This document shows, piece after piece, positions 1 through 8,352 of a DNA stretch of 64,000 nucleotides. Below the pieces are notes generated by a model. The model worked only from the letters and a program-made list of their open reading frames with translations. It did no database searches and was not told where the DNA came from. Position 1 is the stretch's first letter; every line of letters begins with the position of its first letter. The position numbers and the translations under genes are program-made. Source of the stretch: Alkalibacterium sp046484155 (lineage in GTDB: Bacteria > Bacillota > Bacilli > Lactobacillales > Carnobacteriaceae_A). The stretch covers positions 1 through 64,000 of the forward strand of contig NZ_JAWOBT010000133.1 in NCBI RefSeq assembly GCF_046484155.1. The letters are read 5' to 3'.

Positions 1-1
1 T

Positions 2-277
2 ACGTTGTGTGATGAGGACATCGAGCATTTAGCGGATGAAACAGAAAAAATAGTGGATAGCGCGCTACTCACTGAATTAACTAGTCAACGCTTATACCGG
101 TATAAAGAGGAATATCCGGGTGTGATTGAAACGATCAAGTACAGCGAAGCTTTATTTTTAGATGAATATGACTATGAAACATCACTGAAAATGGTTAGAG
201 AAAAATTGGAATCAATAGAAACAGGAGCATTTGAAGAGGTTAAATCAATTTACAATAAAGAAAAAAACTACGCATAA
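2..277 (+). CDS. ezrA: Septation ring formation regulator EzrA, C-terminal fragment (5' end outside window)
   Basis: The reading frame is open at the left edge and ends at a TAA at 275-277, so only about the last 91 residues are visible. The fragment is acidic and helical, with a conserved-looking tail (YKEEYPGVIETIKYSEALF, then LESIETGAFEEV) that resembles the end of EzrA. EzrA is a membrane-anchored, spectrin-like inhibitor of FtsZ ring assembly. The context supports the call, since ezrA lies just upstream of nifZ-thiI in Bacillus-type genomes, as here. The TTG at position 5 is not the real start. The N-terminal membrane anchor and most of the coiled coil lie outside the window. Confidence 0.75.
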   Translation, partial: TLCDEDIEHLADETEKIVDSALLTELTSQRLYRYKEEYPGVIETIKYSEALFLDEYDYETSLKMVREKLESIETGAFEEVKSIYNKEKNYA

Positions 278-289
278 ATTATACGTATA

Positions 290-332
290 GACTCTTAGAC
301 CGGATGAATGGGTATCGGCTAAGAGTCTTTTT
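290..332 (+). terminator. Intrinsic terminator after ezrA
   Basis: A perfect 9-bp stem (GACTCTTAG at 290-298 pairing with 319-327), extended by CCG/CGG pairs inside, is followed directly by a run of five T. It lies 12 bp past the ezrA stop and separates ezrA from the desulfurase gene. Confidence 0.85.
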
Positions 333-386
333 CGAGAATTCTAGTAGAATGAAAATGCCACTAATGACTTGAGGCCTGGGGATATT

Positions 387-392
387 TATAAT
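387..392 (+). promoter_or_regulatory. Possible -10 element upstream of nifZ
   Basis: A perfect TATAAT lies about 45 bp upstream of the nifZ start and downstream of the ezrA terminator. No convincing -35 lies at the proper distance, so only the -10 hexamer is reported. Confidence 0.35.
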
Positions 393-437
393 AATAGATG
401 AAGTTTGATTAAAACAAGTATTAAGAAGAGGTGCCAG

Positions 438-1574
438 ATGATTTATTTTGATAATTCTGCTACGACTAAAACAGATTCGACGGTACTGAGTACTTATCAA
501 TCAGTCAGCGAAAACTATTTTGCTAATCCGTCGAGCTTGCATCAGTTAGGTGAGCAATCTCAGCAGCTCTTAACTCGGTCCAGAAAGCAAATTGCTCAGA
601 TCATGAATGTAAGTGAAGGTGAAATATACTTCACCAGTGGCGGTACTGAAGGAGATAACTTGGCTATAAAAGGCACTGCTATTGAAAAAATGAATCGTGG
701 CCGTCATGTTATCACGGCATCGACGGAGCATCCTGCTGTAATCAAAAGCTTGGAGCAACTTGAAATGTTAGGGTGGGACGTTACTTACCTCCCGGTTGAT
801 AAAGAAGGCAAAATAAATATTGATGAACTGGAAAATGCCATCAAAAAAGAGACGGTTCTGGTCTCTCTAATGGCAGTGAATAGTGAAACAGGCAGTCTAC
901 AACCTTTAAAAGAAGTGGGAGAGCTACTCGAACAGTATCCGTCCATTCATTTCCACGTGGATGCAGTGCAAGCTATTGGTAAAATAGATTTGGATTTGAA
1001 TAATTCAAGAATTGATATGGCCGTTTTTTCAGGTCACAAGTTTCATGCGCCTAAAGGGACAGGGTTTATTTACGTGAAAGCAGGTAGGAAAATTGCTTCT
1101 TTGATGAGCGGAGGTGGACAAGAGGATACCCTGAGAAGCGGTACTGAGAACGTACCAGGAAGTGTTGCTCTAGCCAAAGCAGTAAGATTACTGATGGAAA
1201 AAAAGACGGAAAATATAAAAAAATTAATTGATATAAAAAATCTGATTATAGATTATCTGTCCGCACTTGAAAAAGTTACCGTCTTCACACCGACAGAAAG
1301 TGCTCCTCATATCATTTGTTTTGGAATAAAGAATATTCGAGGAGAAGTAGTGGTTCATGCTCTAGAAAGAAAAGATATTTATATATCAACAACCAGTGCT
1401 TGTTCAAGTAAAAAAAAAGATAAGCTTCATTCTGTCGCAGAGATGGGTTACACAAAAAACGAAGCAGAATCGGCTGTGCGCATAAGTTTGAGTCATCATA
1501 ATACTGAACAAGAGGTAGATATCTTTAAGAGAGCATTCGACGAGGTACATTTACGATTACAATTAATAGAATAA
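438..1574 (+). CDS. nifZ: Cysteine desulfurase NifZ/NifS-type, paired with ThiI
   Basis: A PLP-dependent class V aminotransferase that removes sulfur from cysteine as an enzyme-bound persulfide. The PLP-lysine motif SGHKFHAPKGTG and the catalytic cysteine C322 in TTSACSS are both present; the N-terminus (MIYFDNSATT) is typical of the family. I start it at ATG 438, which has a good RBS (AAGAGGTG at 425-432). The longer frame from 405 adds 11 residues with no RBS. It lies 12 bp upstream of thiI, the same arrangement as B. subtilis nifZ-thiI, so its likely job is to feed sulfur to ThiI for 4-thiouridine in tRNA (and possibly thiamine thiazole). A second, distinct desulfurase is encoded at 23170. 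Confidence 0.93.
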   Translation: MIYFDNSATTKTDSTVLSTYQSVSENYFANPSSLHQLGEQSQQLLTRSRKQIAQIMNVSEGEIYFTSGGTEGDNLAIKGTAIEKMNRGRHVITASTEHPAVIKSLEQLEMLGWDVTYLPVDKEGKINIDELENAIKKETVLVSLMAVNSETGSLQPLKEVGELLEQYPSIHFHVDAVQAIGKIDLDLNNSRIDMAVFSGHKFHAPKGTGFIYVKAGRKIASLMSGGGQEDTLRSGTENVPGSVALAKAVRLLMEKKTENIKKLIDIKNLIIDYLSALEKVTVFTPTESAPHIICFGIKNIRGEVVVHALERKDIYISTTSACSSKKKDKLHSVAEMGYTKNEAESAVRISLSHHNTEQEVDIFKRAFDEVHLRLQLIE

Positions 1575-1586
1575 AGGGGCAATAAT

Positions 1587-2804
1587 TTGGAAATCACAGA
1601 ATTAATGATCAGATATGGAGAATTATCCACTAAAGGTAAAAACAAAAAGTTCTTTATCAAGAAATTAAATAAACATATAAGAAGTAAATTGGTAGGCTAT
1701 GATGATTTGAGAATCACCTTTAATCGTGACCGTATGCATGTCAAATTAAATGGTGAAGATGCTGAGTCAGTCATTGAAAAGTTGCAGGATGTATTCGGCA
1801 TTCAATCATTTTCACCGGTTATAAGAGTTGAAAAATCTGTCGACGCAGCCAGGGATGCGGTCATAGAATTGATGGGAAAACATTACAGTGCAGGAATGTC
1901 TTTCAAAATCAATACGCGACGAGCCGATCATTCGTTTGAATTTGATACCCATGAAATTAATCGTATGCTCGGTTCAGCAGTAGAAGAAGCTTTCGATGAT
2001 ATCCACGTTCAAATGAAAGATCCTACTGTATCTGTAAGGATTGAAGTGAGAGAACGTGGAATCTATATTTCGGTCGATACGCTGCACGGCTTAGGCGGTC
2101 TGCCAGTCGGTTCGTCTGGCAAGGGTATGCTGATGCTGTCAGGGGGCATAGACTCTCCTGTAGCCGGTTATTTGGCTCTGAGACGAGGGATGGAGATTGA
2201 AGCTGTTCACTTCCATAGTCCTCCGTATACTAGCCCGCAAGCGTTGAAAAAAGCAAAAGACCTAACAGCCAAGCTAGCTCGTTTTGCTGGAGAGATCACA
2301 TTTATCGAGGTCCCTTTTACAGAAATTCAGGAGCAGATAAAAAAAGTGATACCAGAAGAATATTCTATGACAATCACAAGAAGAATGATGTTCAGGTTAA
2401 CCGATGAAATCAGAAGAAAACGTAATGGGTTAGCTATTGTCAATGGTGAATCGCTCGGGCAGGTGGCTTCACAGACGCTCGAAAGTATGCTGGCGATCAA
2501 TGCAGTGACAAACACACCTATACTACGTCCCTTAATTACTACGGACAAGAACGATATTATAGATATCGCTAAGCAAATTGACACATTTGAATTAGCTATT
2601 CAGCCTTTTGAAGATTGTTGCACTATTTTTGCTTCAAACATTCCAAAGACAAAACCGAAATTGAAAAAAATTCAAGATTTTGAGAACATGTTGAACGTTC
2701 CAGCGTTAATGAACAATGCTTTGAACGGGATAAGGATAGAACAAATCAACACAGAAACGGATGAAAACAAGAAATCAGAAGAAACATTTGCTGGATTGTT
2801 ATGA
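1587..2804 (+). CDS. thiI: tRNA 4-thiouridine synthase ThiI (short, rhodanese-less form)
   Basis: Uses ATP and sulfur delivered by a desulfurase to make s4U at position 8 of tRNA; in many bacteria it also serves thiamine thiazole synthesis. Visible parts are an N-terminal ferredoxin-like/THUMP region (about 1-165), then a PP-loop ATPase with SGGIDSP at 185-191. The 405-residue length matches Gram-positive ThiI, which lacks the C-terminal rhodanese domain found in E. coli. A cysteine pair, FEDCCTIF, lies near residues 345-352. It starts at TTG 1587 with RBS AAGGGG at 1573-1578. It is in an operon with nifZ, separated by 12 bp. Confidence 0.95.
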   Translation: MEITELMIRYGELSTKGKNKKFFIKKLNKHIRSKLVGYDDLRITFNRDRMHVKLNGEDAESVIEKLQDVFGIQSFSPVIRVEKSVDAARDAVIELMGKHYSAGMSFKINTRRADHSFEFDTHEINRMLGSAVEEAFDDIHVQMKDPTVSVRIEVRERGIYISVDTLHGLGGLPVGSSGKGMLMLSGGIDSPVAGYLALRRGMEIEAVHFHSPPYTSPQALKKAKDLTAKLARFAGEITFIEVPFTEIQEQIKKVIPEEYSMTITRRMMFRLTDEIRRKRNGLAIVNGESLGQVASQTLESMLAINAVTNTPILRPLITTDKNDIIDIAKQIDTFELAIQPFEDCCTIFASNIPKTKPKLKKIQDFENMLNVPALMNNALNGIRIEQINTETDENKKSEETFAGLL

Positions 2805-2824
2805 TGTTTTATTTGCATATTCTC

Positions 2825-2853
2825 TTTCGAAACAGTTACACTGTATGTATAAT
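2825..2853 (+). promoter_or_regulatory. Probable sigma-A promoter of tpx
   Basis: A perfect -10 TATAAT at 2848-2853 with a weak -35 (TTTCGA, 2825-2830) at 17-bp spacing. It lies about 20 bp upstream of the tpx start and after the thiI stop. Confidence 0.5.
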
Positions 2854-2873
2854 ATAGGAAAGAAGGGGAATTT

Positions 2874-3377
2874 ATGGACGTAACATTAAAAGGTGAAAAA
2901 TTTCAAACGAACGGACCAATTCCAGAATTGGGAGAATATGCTCCTTCCTTTAACCTTAAGAATCTAAAGAACGAGGATGTAAAGCTTTCAGATTTTGAAG
3001 GAGAAGTCGTGATCTTGAGTACTTTTCCTGATATAGAAACAAGTACATGTGCACGACAAACAGACACTTTTAACGAAAAAGCAAAAAAATTAAGTAATAC
3101 GACCGTTCTGTCCGTTTCAACAAATACCGTTGAGCAACAATCAGCATGGGGTCAGTCAAAAGAAGTCGAAACCGTATTGTTACACGATAGCGAACGAACT
3201 TTTGCAAAAACATACGGCTTATATATTGAAAGATTAGATAAAATAGCGCGTGCTGTATTTGTTTTAAACAGACATGGACAAATTGTTCACAGAGAAATTG
3301 TAAAAGAAATGTCAGGCGATCCACACTTTGAAGAAGCTTTATCCGCTGCAAGACATGAAGAGGCAGAATTAAATTAA
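2874..3377 (+). CDS. tpx: Thiol peroxidase Tpx (peroxiredoxin) lacking the resolving cysteine
   Basis: A 167-residue atypical 2-Cys peroxiredoxin-family protein that reduces peroxides in the cytosol. The peroxidatic cysteine is C59 in PDIETSTC, matching the family P-x-x-x-T-x-x-C signature. The family resolving cysteine normally follows a tryptophan about 33-35 residues later (WCAAEG-like); here that stretch reads SAWGQSKEVE, with G93 in that place, and C59 is the only cysteine in the protein. It would therefore have to act as a 1-Cys enzyme or be resolved by an external thiol. A low-molecular-weight thiol is available in principle, since gshAB is encoded at 20883. ATG 2874 has RBS GAAGGGG at 2862-2868. 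The orthology call is firm; the mechanism is inference. Confidence 0.88.
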   Translation: MDVTLKGEKFQTNGPIPELGEYAPSFNLKNLKNEDVKLSDFEGEVVILSTFPDIETSTCARQTDTFNEKAKKLSNTTVLSVSTNTVEQQSAWGQSKEVETVLLHDSERTFAKTYGLYIERLDKIARAVFVLNRHGQIVHREIVKEMSGDPHFEEALSAARHEEAELN

Positions 3378-3402
3378 ACAATTAAAAAATTAAATAATTA
3401 AA

Positions 3403-3650
3403 TAGAATAAGCAATAATCATGAGTAGTATTGATTATGATAATCTCAGAGAATGGGTGTCTGCTGGAAATCCCTGATTAGTCTGATTAAGAAGTAGCATG
3501 AAAGCTGATATAGTGAAGAAAAGTAGCTATACCCGGTCTAACAGGCCGTTATTTCTGTTATTAAGAGATCATTATTTATTTATGTAGTGATAATTTAGGT
3601 GGTACCGCGAGCATTCGTCCTATAGTTTTAGGATGAGTGCTTTTTTTATG
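3403..3650 (+). promoter_or_regulatory. T-box riboswitch leader, valine-type, controlling valS
   Basis: A canonical T-box AGGTGGTACCGCG lies at 3597-3609, followed by a terminator stem (3611-3622 with 3629-3640) and seven T. Upstream is a Stem I-like region; its basal helix TCATG/CATGA lies next to AAGAA-GTA-G, giving a GTA (Val) specifier at 3493-3495 followed by the usual purine. The UGGU bulge would pair with an ACCA tRNA end (discriminator A73), as expected for tRNA-Val. Uncharged tRNA-Val should stabilise the antiterminator and raise valS expression. Confidence 0.93.
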
Positions 3651-3670
3651 AAAAAAAGGAGTGAAATCAA

Positions 3671-6319
3671 ATGGAAAAAGCAAAAGATATGTCAAAAAAA
3701 TATGAGCCTTTAAAAGTAGAAGAAGGAAGATACGAGAAGTGGGTGAAAGAGAATTTATTTAAACCAAATGGAACAGGAATTGAACCCTATTCTGTAGTTA
3801 TTCCACCACCTAATGTTACGGGGAAATTGCATTTAGGTCATGCTTGGGATACGACATTACAAGACATCATCATTCGTCAAAAAAGAATGCAGGGCCATGA
3901 CACATTATGGTTACCTGGCATGGATCATGCAGGAATCGCTACCCAAGCTAAGGTTGAAGAAAAACTAGCGCAGGAATCTATCTCGAAATATGACTTAGGT
4001 AGAGAGAAATTCATAGAAAAAGTTTGGGAATGGAAAGAGGAATACGCTGGTAACATAAGGACCCAATGGTCAAAAGTAGGGATCTCGGTTGACTATTCTA
4101 GAGAACGATTTACTCTAGATGAAGGACTCAATGATGCGGTAAATAAAGTGTTTGTTGATCTGTATAATAAAGGTCTGATTTATCGTGGCGAATATATTAT
4201 TAATTGGGATCCTAAAGCTCAAACTGCGCTCTCTGATATCGAAGTGGATCACAAAGATGTGAACGGCGCATTTTACCATATCCAATATCCAATCATTGGT
4301 AGTGAGGATACGGTAGAAATTGCCACAACTCGTCCAGAGACAATGCTTGGAGATACAGCAGTTGCCGTCCATCCTGATGATGAAAGATACCAGCATTTAA
4401 TCGGTAAAAAAGTTTTATTACCTATCCTAAACCGTGAATTAACGGTTATTGCGGATGATTATGTAGATGCAGAGTTCGGTACGGGTGTGGTTAAAATTAC
4501 TCCGGCACATGATCCCAATGATTTTGCAATTGGTAAACGTCATGATTTAGAGCAAGTGAATGTCATGAATACTGATGGCTCGATGAATGAACTAGCTGGA
4601 AAATACGAAGGTATGGATCGATTTGAAGCTAGAAAAGCTTTAGTTCAAGATTTAAAAGATCAAGGCTATCTTATAAAAGTTGAAGAGATGACTCACAGTG
4701 TCGGGCATTCAGAACGCACTGGCGTTATCGTCGAACCGAGATTATCAACACAATGGTTTGTTAAAATGCAGCCCCTAGCTGAACGTGCACTAGAAAACCA
4801 GTTAACTGAGGATAAAGTGGAGTTTGTACCTGAACGATTCGAAAAAACGTTTAAAAACTGGATGGAAAATGTTCATGATTGGGTGATTTCCAGACAACTT
4901 TGGTGGGGGCACCGTATCCCCGCTTGGTACCATAAAGAAACTGGGGAAATATATGTAGGAAAATCAGCTCCTAAAGACAGTGAAAACTGGGAGCAGGACA
5001 ACGATGTGCTTGACACATGGTTCAGCTCAGCTCTCTGGCCTTTCTCAACTATGGGCTGGCCTAATGAAGATGAAGAGGACTTCAAAAAATATTTCCCGAC
5101 AAGTACTTTGGTAACTGGATATGACATTATATTCTTCTGGGTCAGTCGCATGATTTTCCAAAGTTTAGAATTCACCGGGAAAGCGCCATTTAAAAATGTA
5201 TTGATCCATGGTCTTATTCGTGATGAACAAGGCAGAAAAATGAGTAAATCATTGGGCAATGGTATCGATCCAATGGAAGTGATCGATCAATATGGTGCGG
5301 ACGCTTTAAGATGGTTCTTATCTAATGGTTCGGCTCCTGGGCAGGATGTCCGTTTCAGCTATGAAAAAATGGATGCTTCCTGGAATTTCATCAACAAAAT
5401 ATGGAATGCCAGCCGTTACGTTATTATGAATTTAGAGGATTTCTCATACGCTGATAGAGATATGTCAGGAGAAAAATCCATTGCAGACAAATGGATCTTA
5501 GCACGACTGAATGAAACAATTAAGCAAGTCACTGAATTGTTTGAAAAATTCGAATTTGGTGAAGCTGGGAGAAGACTATACACATTTATATGGGATGACT
5601 ACTGTGACTGGTACATTGAAATGAGCAAAGAGCTGCTCATTCAAGGAACAGACGAACAAAAAATCACCACGAAGTCTGTCTTGCTTCACGTACTCGATCA
5701 AACATTGCGCTTACTTCATCCTATCATGCCTTTTGTCACAGAAGAAATATGGGAACATATTCCTCATGAAGGCCAATCACTTGTAGTGGCTGAATATCCT
5801 GTAACTTCAAGTGAATTCGAAGATGATGAAGCAATTATCAACATGGAGATGCTCACCGAATTGATTCGTTCTGTTCGTTCTATAAGGTTGGAGGCTAATC
5901 GGTCTCTATCTAAAAAGATCGACATATTGATAAAAACAAAAAGCGAGAAAGAAAAAGCTTTCTTACTGGAAAACCAGTCATTTATCGAACGATTCTGTAA
6001 TCCTAATGAGTTGATCATTGATACTGAAGTTGAAGTTCCAGGCGAAGTAAAATCAGCAGTCATTTCTGGAGCAGAGGTCTATCTTCCTCTGGCTGGTTTA
6101 GTTGATATTGAAGAAGAAATAGAGCGTCTAGAACAGGAAAAAATGAAGTGGCAAAAAGAAATGGATAGAGTAGAGCAAAAACTGGCAAATGAAAAATTTG
6201 TTCAGAATGCGCCCGATAAGATTGTGAATGCTGAAAAAGAAAAAGGGAAAGACTACAAAGAAAAATATGATGCAATAACGAACCAAATCGTAAAATTAAA
6301 ACAAGTAAAAGAGGGGTAA
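3671..6319 (+). CDS. valS: Valyl-tRNA synthetase
   Basis: A class I aminoacyl-tRNA synthetase that charges tRNA-Val. The 882-residue length is normal. Visible motifs: HLGH at 54-57 after PPPNVTGKL, an inserted CP1 editing domain (about residues 190-400, with TTRPETMLGDTA), KMSKS at 523-527, an anticodon-binding domain, and a C-terminal charged coiled coil (about 810-882) typical of ValRS. ATG 3671 has RBS AAGGAG. It is preceded by a Val T-box leader and followed after 2 bp by a HAD gene, so the two are co-transcribed. The folC gene often found downstream of valS in related genomes is absent here. Confidence 0.97.
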   Translation: MEKAKDMSKKYEPLKVEEGRYEKWVKENLFKPNGTGIEPYSVVIPPPNVTGKLHLGHAWDTTLQDIIIRQKRMQGHDTLWLPGMDHAGIATQAKVEEKLAQESISKYDLGREKFIEKVWEWKEEYAGNIRTQWSKVGISVDYSRERFTLDEGLNDAVNKVFVDLYNKGLIYRGEYIINWDPKAQTALSDIEVDHKDVNGAFYHIQYPIIGSEDTVEIATTRPETMLGDTAVAVHPDDERYQHLIGKKVLLPILNRELTVIADDYVDAEFGTGVVKITPAHDPNDFAIGKRHDLEQVNVMNTDGSMNELAGKYEGMDRFEARKALVQDLKDQGYLIKVEEMTHSVGHSERTGVIVEPRLSTQWFVKMQPLAERALENQLTEDKVEFVPERFEKTFKNWMENVHDWVISRQLWWGHRIPAWYHKETGEIYVGKSAPKDSENWEQDNDVLDTWFSSALWPFSTMGWPNEDEEDFKKYFPTSTLVTGYDIIFFWVSRMIFQSLEFTGKAPFKNVLIHGLIRDEQGRKMSKSLGNGIDPMEVIDQYGADALRWFLSNGSAPGQDVRFSYEKMDASWNFINKIWNASRYVIMNLEDFSYADRDMSGEKSIADKWILARLNETIKQVTELFEKFEFGEAGRRLYTFIWDDYCDWYIEMSKELLIQGTDEQKITTKSVLLHVLDQTLRLLHPIMPFVTEEIWEHIPHEGQSLVVAEYPVTSSEFEDDEAIINMEMLTELIRSVRSIRLEANRSLSKKIDILIKTKSEKEKAFLLENQSFIERFCNPNELIIDTEVEVPGEVKSAVISGAEVYLPLAGLVDIEEEIERLEQEKMKWQKEMDRVEQKLANEKFVQNAPDKIVNAEKEKGKDYKEKYDAITNQIVKLKQVKEG

Positions 6320-6321
6320 AT

Positions 6322-6978
6322 ATGAACTCTGTTGTAATATTTGATATGGATGGCTTGATGTTTGATACCGAACCTATTCACTATAAGGCTAATCAAAAAA
6401 CCGCAGATGCTTTAAATATACCTTTCGATTATTCTTTTTATGAGAAATTTATCGGCGTGAGCGAATCTGATTTTTTTGAAGCGATGTATAAGCAGTTTCC
6501 AGAAAAAAAAGTAGATCAGTTTATTATCGATAATAAAATAAATGTGGAAGATCTTTTATTTACTGAGCTACCTCAGTTAAAAATAGGACTGATAGAGTTG
6601 CTTACCTATTTGAAAGAGGAAGGGTACAAAACGGTTGTAGCCTCAAGTTCAGAAAGGGAAATAGTGGACAGATTATTACAACTGACCAATTTACACACCT
6701 ATTTTGATGATTTTATAGGAGGGGATGAGGTGGCTAAATCTAAACCACATCCTGAAATATTCCAAAAAGCAGCTCAATTAGTTGGGGATGAAAAGTCAGA
6801 AATATTAGTTCTGGAAGACTCTTTAAATGGTATAAGAGCGGCCTGTTCAGCTGGATACAAAGTCATCATGGTCCCCGACTTGATTCGCCCGACCGCAGAG
6901 GCAATAACTAAAACATTAGACATTTGTGAGAATTTGGAAGAAGTTCTAATGAAAATAAAAAGTGAGAAAATAATTTAA
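6322..6978 (+). CDS. HAD superfamily (subfamily IA, beta-phosphoglucomutase-like) hydrolase
   Basis: A 218-residue phosphatase or phosphomutase of the haloacid dehalogenase fold. Motif I is FDMDGLMFDTE (7-17), motif II is the Ser in VASSS, motif III is KSKPHPEIF and motif IV is VLEDSLNGI. The cap lies between motifs I and II. The substrate cannot be inferred. It is co-transcribed with valS (2-bp gap) and ends at a terminator. HAD genes commonly sit between valS and radC in Lactobacillales, so the position is conserved even though the function is not known. Confidence 0.85.
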   Translation: MNSVVIFDMDGLMFDTEPIHYKANQKTADALNIPFDYSFYEKFIGVSESDFFEAMYKQFPEKKVDQFIIDNKINVEDLLFTELPQLKIGLIELLTYLKEEGYKTVVASSSEREIVDRLLQLTNLHTYFDDFIGGDEVAKSKPHPEIFQKAAQLVGDEKSEILVLEDSLNGIRAACSAGYKVIMVPDLIRPTAEAITKTLDICENLEEVLMKIKSEKII

Positions 6979-6992
6979 TGGATAGTATCTAT

Positions 6993-7026
6993 AGAGGAGA
7001 AGATTAAAATCTTCTCTTCTTTTTAT
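6993..7026 (+). terminator. Terminator after the valS-HAD operon
   Basis: A 13-bp stem (6993-7005 with 7008-7020) with a minimal loop is followed by a T-rich tract. It ends only about 15 bp before the radC start, so radC either has a promoter overlapping this hairpin or depends on readthrough. Confidence 0.82.
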
Positions 7027-7041
7027 TTAGGAGGAAAATTT

Positions 7042-7725
7042 ATGCTTAATCAAAAATTTATCGATGTTCCAGAACAGTCACGGCCTAGAGAGAGAATGGC
7101 AGAATATGGACCTTCCGCCTTAGCTAATCATGAATTACTCGCGATTTTATTAAGGACAGGGACCAAAGATTACAACGTGTTACAGCTGAGCATGCAAGTT
7201 TTCTCATGCTTTGATGATCTATATATGTTTAAAAATGCATCACTTGAAGAATTACTAGCTATTCCAGGAATAGGGAAAGCCAAAGCGGTTGAATTACTTG
7301 CTTCGATCGAACTGGGTAAACGAATGGCGAAATCAACTGTCCTAAAAGAGGGCGCCATTACTTCAAGTCAATTTGTGGGGAAATTATTATTGGAAGAACT
7401 CAGTGGTCTCCAACAAGAATTGGTTGTTGGATTGTTTTTAAATACTAAGAACGAAATAATAAAAAAAGAGACAATATTTAAAGGAGGTTTAAACTCGAGT
7501 GTCGCTCACCCTAGAGAAATATTTAAAGCCGCTATCAAATATTCCTCTGCAAGAATTATTATTGCTCACAACCATCCCTCGGGAAATCCTGAACCGTCAG
7601 AAGCGGATCTAGCATTCACGAAAAGAATGAGCGAAGCTGGGAAAATCGTGGGCATTGAACTTCTGGATCACTTTATCATAGGAGAAGATCGCTATGTCAG
7701 TCTAAAAGAATATGGAGCCTTGTAA
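7042..7725 (+). CDS. radC: RadC family JAB/JAMM protein
   Basis: A 227-residue RadC-like protein (YsxA type). An N-terminal helix-hairpin-helix region (IPGIGKAKAVEL, about 73-84) precedes the JAMM metalloprotease-like domain with HNHPSGNPEPSEAD at 176-189 (H176, H178, D189). Despite the name, a DNA-repair role is not established for most RadC proteins; links to replication forks and transformation have been proposed. It lies just upstream of the mre genes, as in Bacillus, but a cold-shock gene is placed in between. RBS TAGGAGG is at 7028-7034. Confidence 0.92.
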   Translation: MLNQKFIDVPEQSRPRERMAEYGPSALANHELLAILLRTGTKDYNVLQLSMQVFSCFDDLYMFKNASLEELLAIPGIGKAKAVELLASIELGKRMAKSTVLKEGAITSSQFVGKLLLEELSGLQQELVVGLFLNTKNEIIKKETIFKGGLNSSVAHPREIFKAAIKYSSARIIIAHNHPSGNPEPSEADLAFTKRMSEAGKIVGIELLDHFIIGEDRYVSLKEYGAL

Positions 7726-7787
7726 TGATCTTTGAGTGATTATATAGAATAACAGTTAATTAATTTGTACGAATAAGCAGTATTTAC

Positions 7788-7816
7788 TTGCATTATTGTG
7801 TTTTGCATGGTAATAT
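7788..7816 (+). promoter_or_regulatory. Promoter of the cold-shock gene (extended -10)
   Basis: -35 TTGCAT (7788-7793), 17-bp spacer, and -10 TAATAT (7811-7816) preceded by TGG, which gives an extended -10. Transcription from here would leave a 5' untranslated leader of about 110 nt before the csp start, as is typical of cold-shock mRNAs. Confidence 0.7.
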
Positions 7817-7933
7817 GAATTTAGCATTTTGTTAGGGAAAGAAAAAAGTAATGTGTAATAACATTCCGATTCGTACCTTTAGCAATAATGTGAAATAATT
7901 TGTGCATTTAAGGCACGAGGAGGAAACAGTAAT

Positions 7934-8134
7934 ATGGAAAATGGTACAGTAAAATGGTTTAACGCAGAAAAAGGATTTGGATTTATCGAGCGCGAAGGTG
8001 CAGAAGATGTATTTGTACATTTCTCAGCTATTAACGAAGAAGGATTCAAATCATTAGAAGAAGGTCAAGCAGTTACTTTCGATATCGAAGAAGGCGCACG
8101 CGGACCTCAAGCAGCAAACGTAGAAAAAGCGTAA
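7934..8134 (+). CDS. csp: Cold-shock protein (CspA/CspB family)
   Basis: A 66-residue single cold-shock domain that binds single-stranded RNA and DNA and acts as an RNA chaperone. RNP1 is KGFGFI (13-18) and RNP2 is VFVHF (26-30); W8 and F9 complete the aromatic face. The strong RBS GAGGAGG lies 10-16 bases before ATG 7934. It is monocistronic, with its own promoter, a long leader and a strong terminator. It interrupts the usual radC-mreB neighbourhood. Whether it is cold-induced or constitutive cannot be told from the sequence alone. Confidence 0.97.
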   Translation: MENGTVKWFNAEKGFGFIEREGAEDVFVHFSAINEEGFKSLEEGQAVTFDIEEGARGPQAANVEKA

Positions 8135-8157
8135 TACTAAACTATTATAATTTTTTT

Positions 8158-8191
8158 AACCGAGTAGGATTTATATCCTACTCGGTTTTTT
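8158..8191 (+). terminator. Terminator after csp
   Basis: A perfect 13-bp stem (8158-8170 with 8175-8187) and a TTAT loop, followed by T residues to 8191. Confidence 0.9.
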
Positions 8192-8270
8192 AGTGCGTCA
8201 AAATAGGATAACATCACGTTTCAAATATTAAATTTGGAATAAAGTCTAAGTTAGCTAGTGCATAATCACT

Positions 8271-8299
8271 TTGAAAAGGGTACAATAGTATATTGTAAT
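8271..8299 (+). promoter_or_regulatory. Probable mreB promoter
   Basis: -35 TTGAAA (8271-8276), 17-bp spacer and -10 TGTAAT (8294-8299), about 50 bp upstream of the mreB start. Confidence 0.55.
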
Positions 8300-8352
8300 G
8301 CTAAATTAAAAATATAATTGATATGTTAGAGTTTTGAAAGGGGATTTTTTTA

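Noticed and set aside
279..500. 73-codon minus-strand ORF
   Set aside because: It spans the ezrA terminator and the start of nifZ, has no RBS and no recognisable protein features.
4873..5259. 128-codon minus-strand ORF inside valS
   Set aside because: Entirely antisense to a clearly real synthetase gene; no independent signals.
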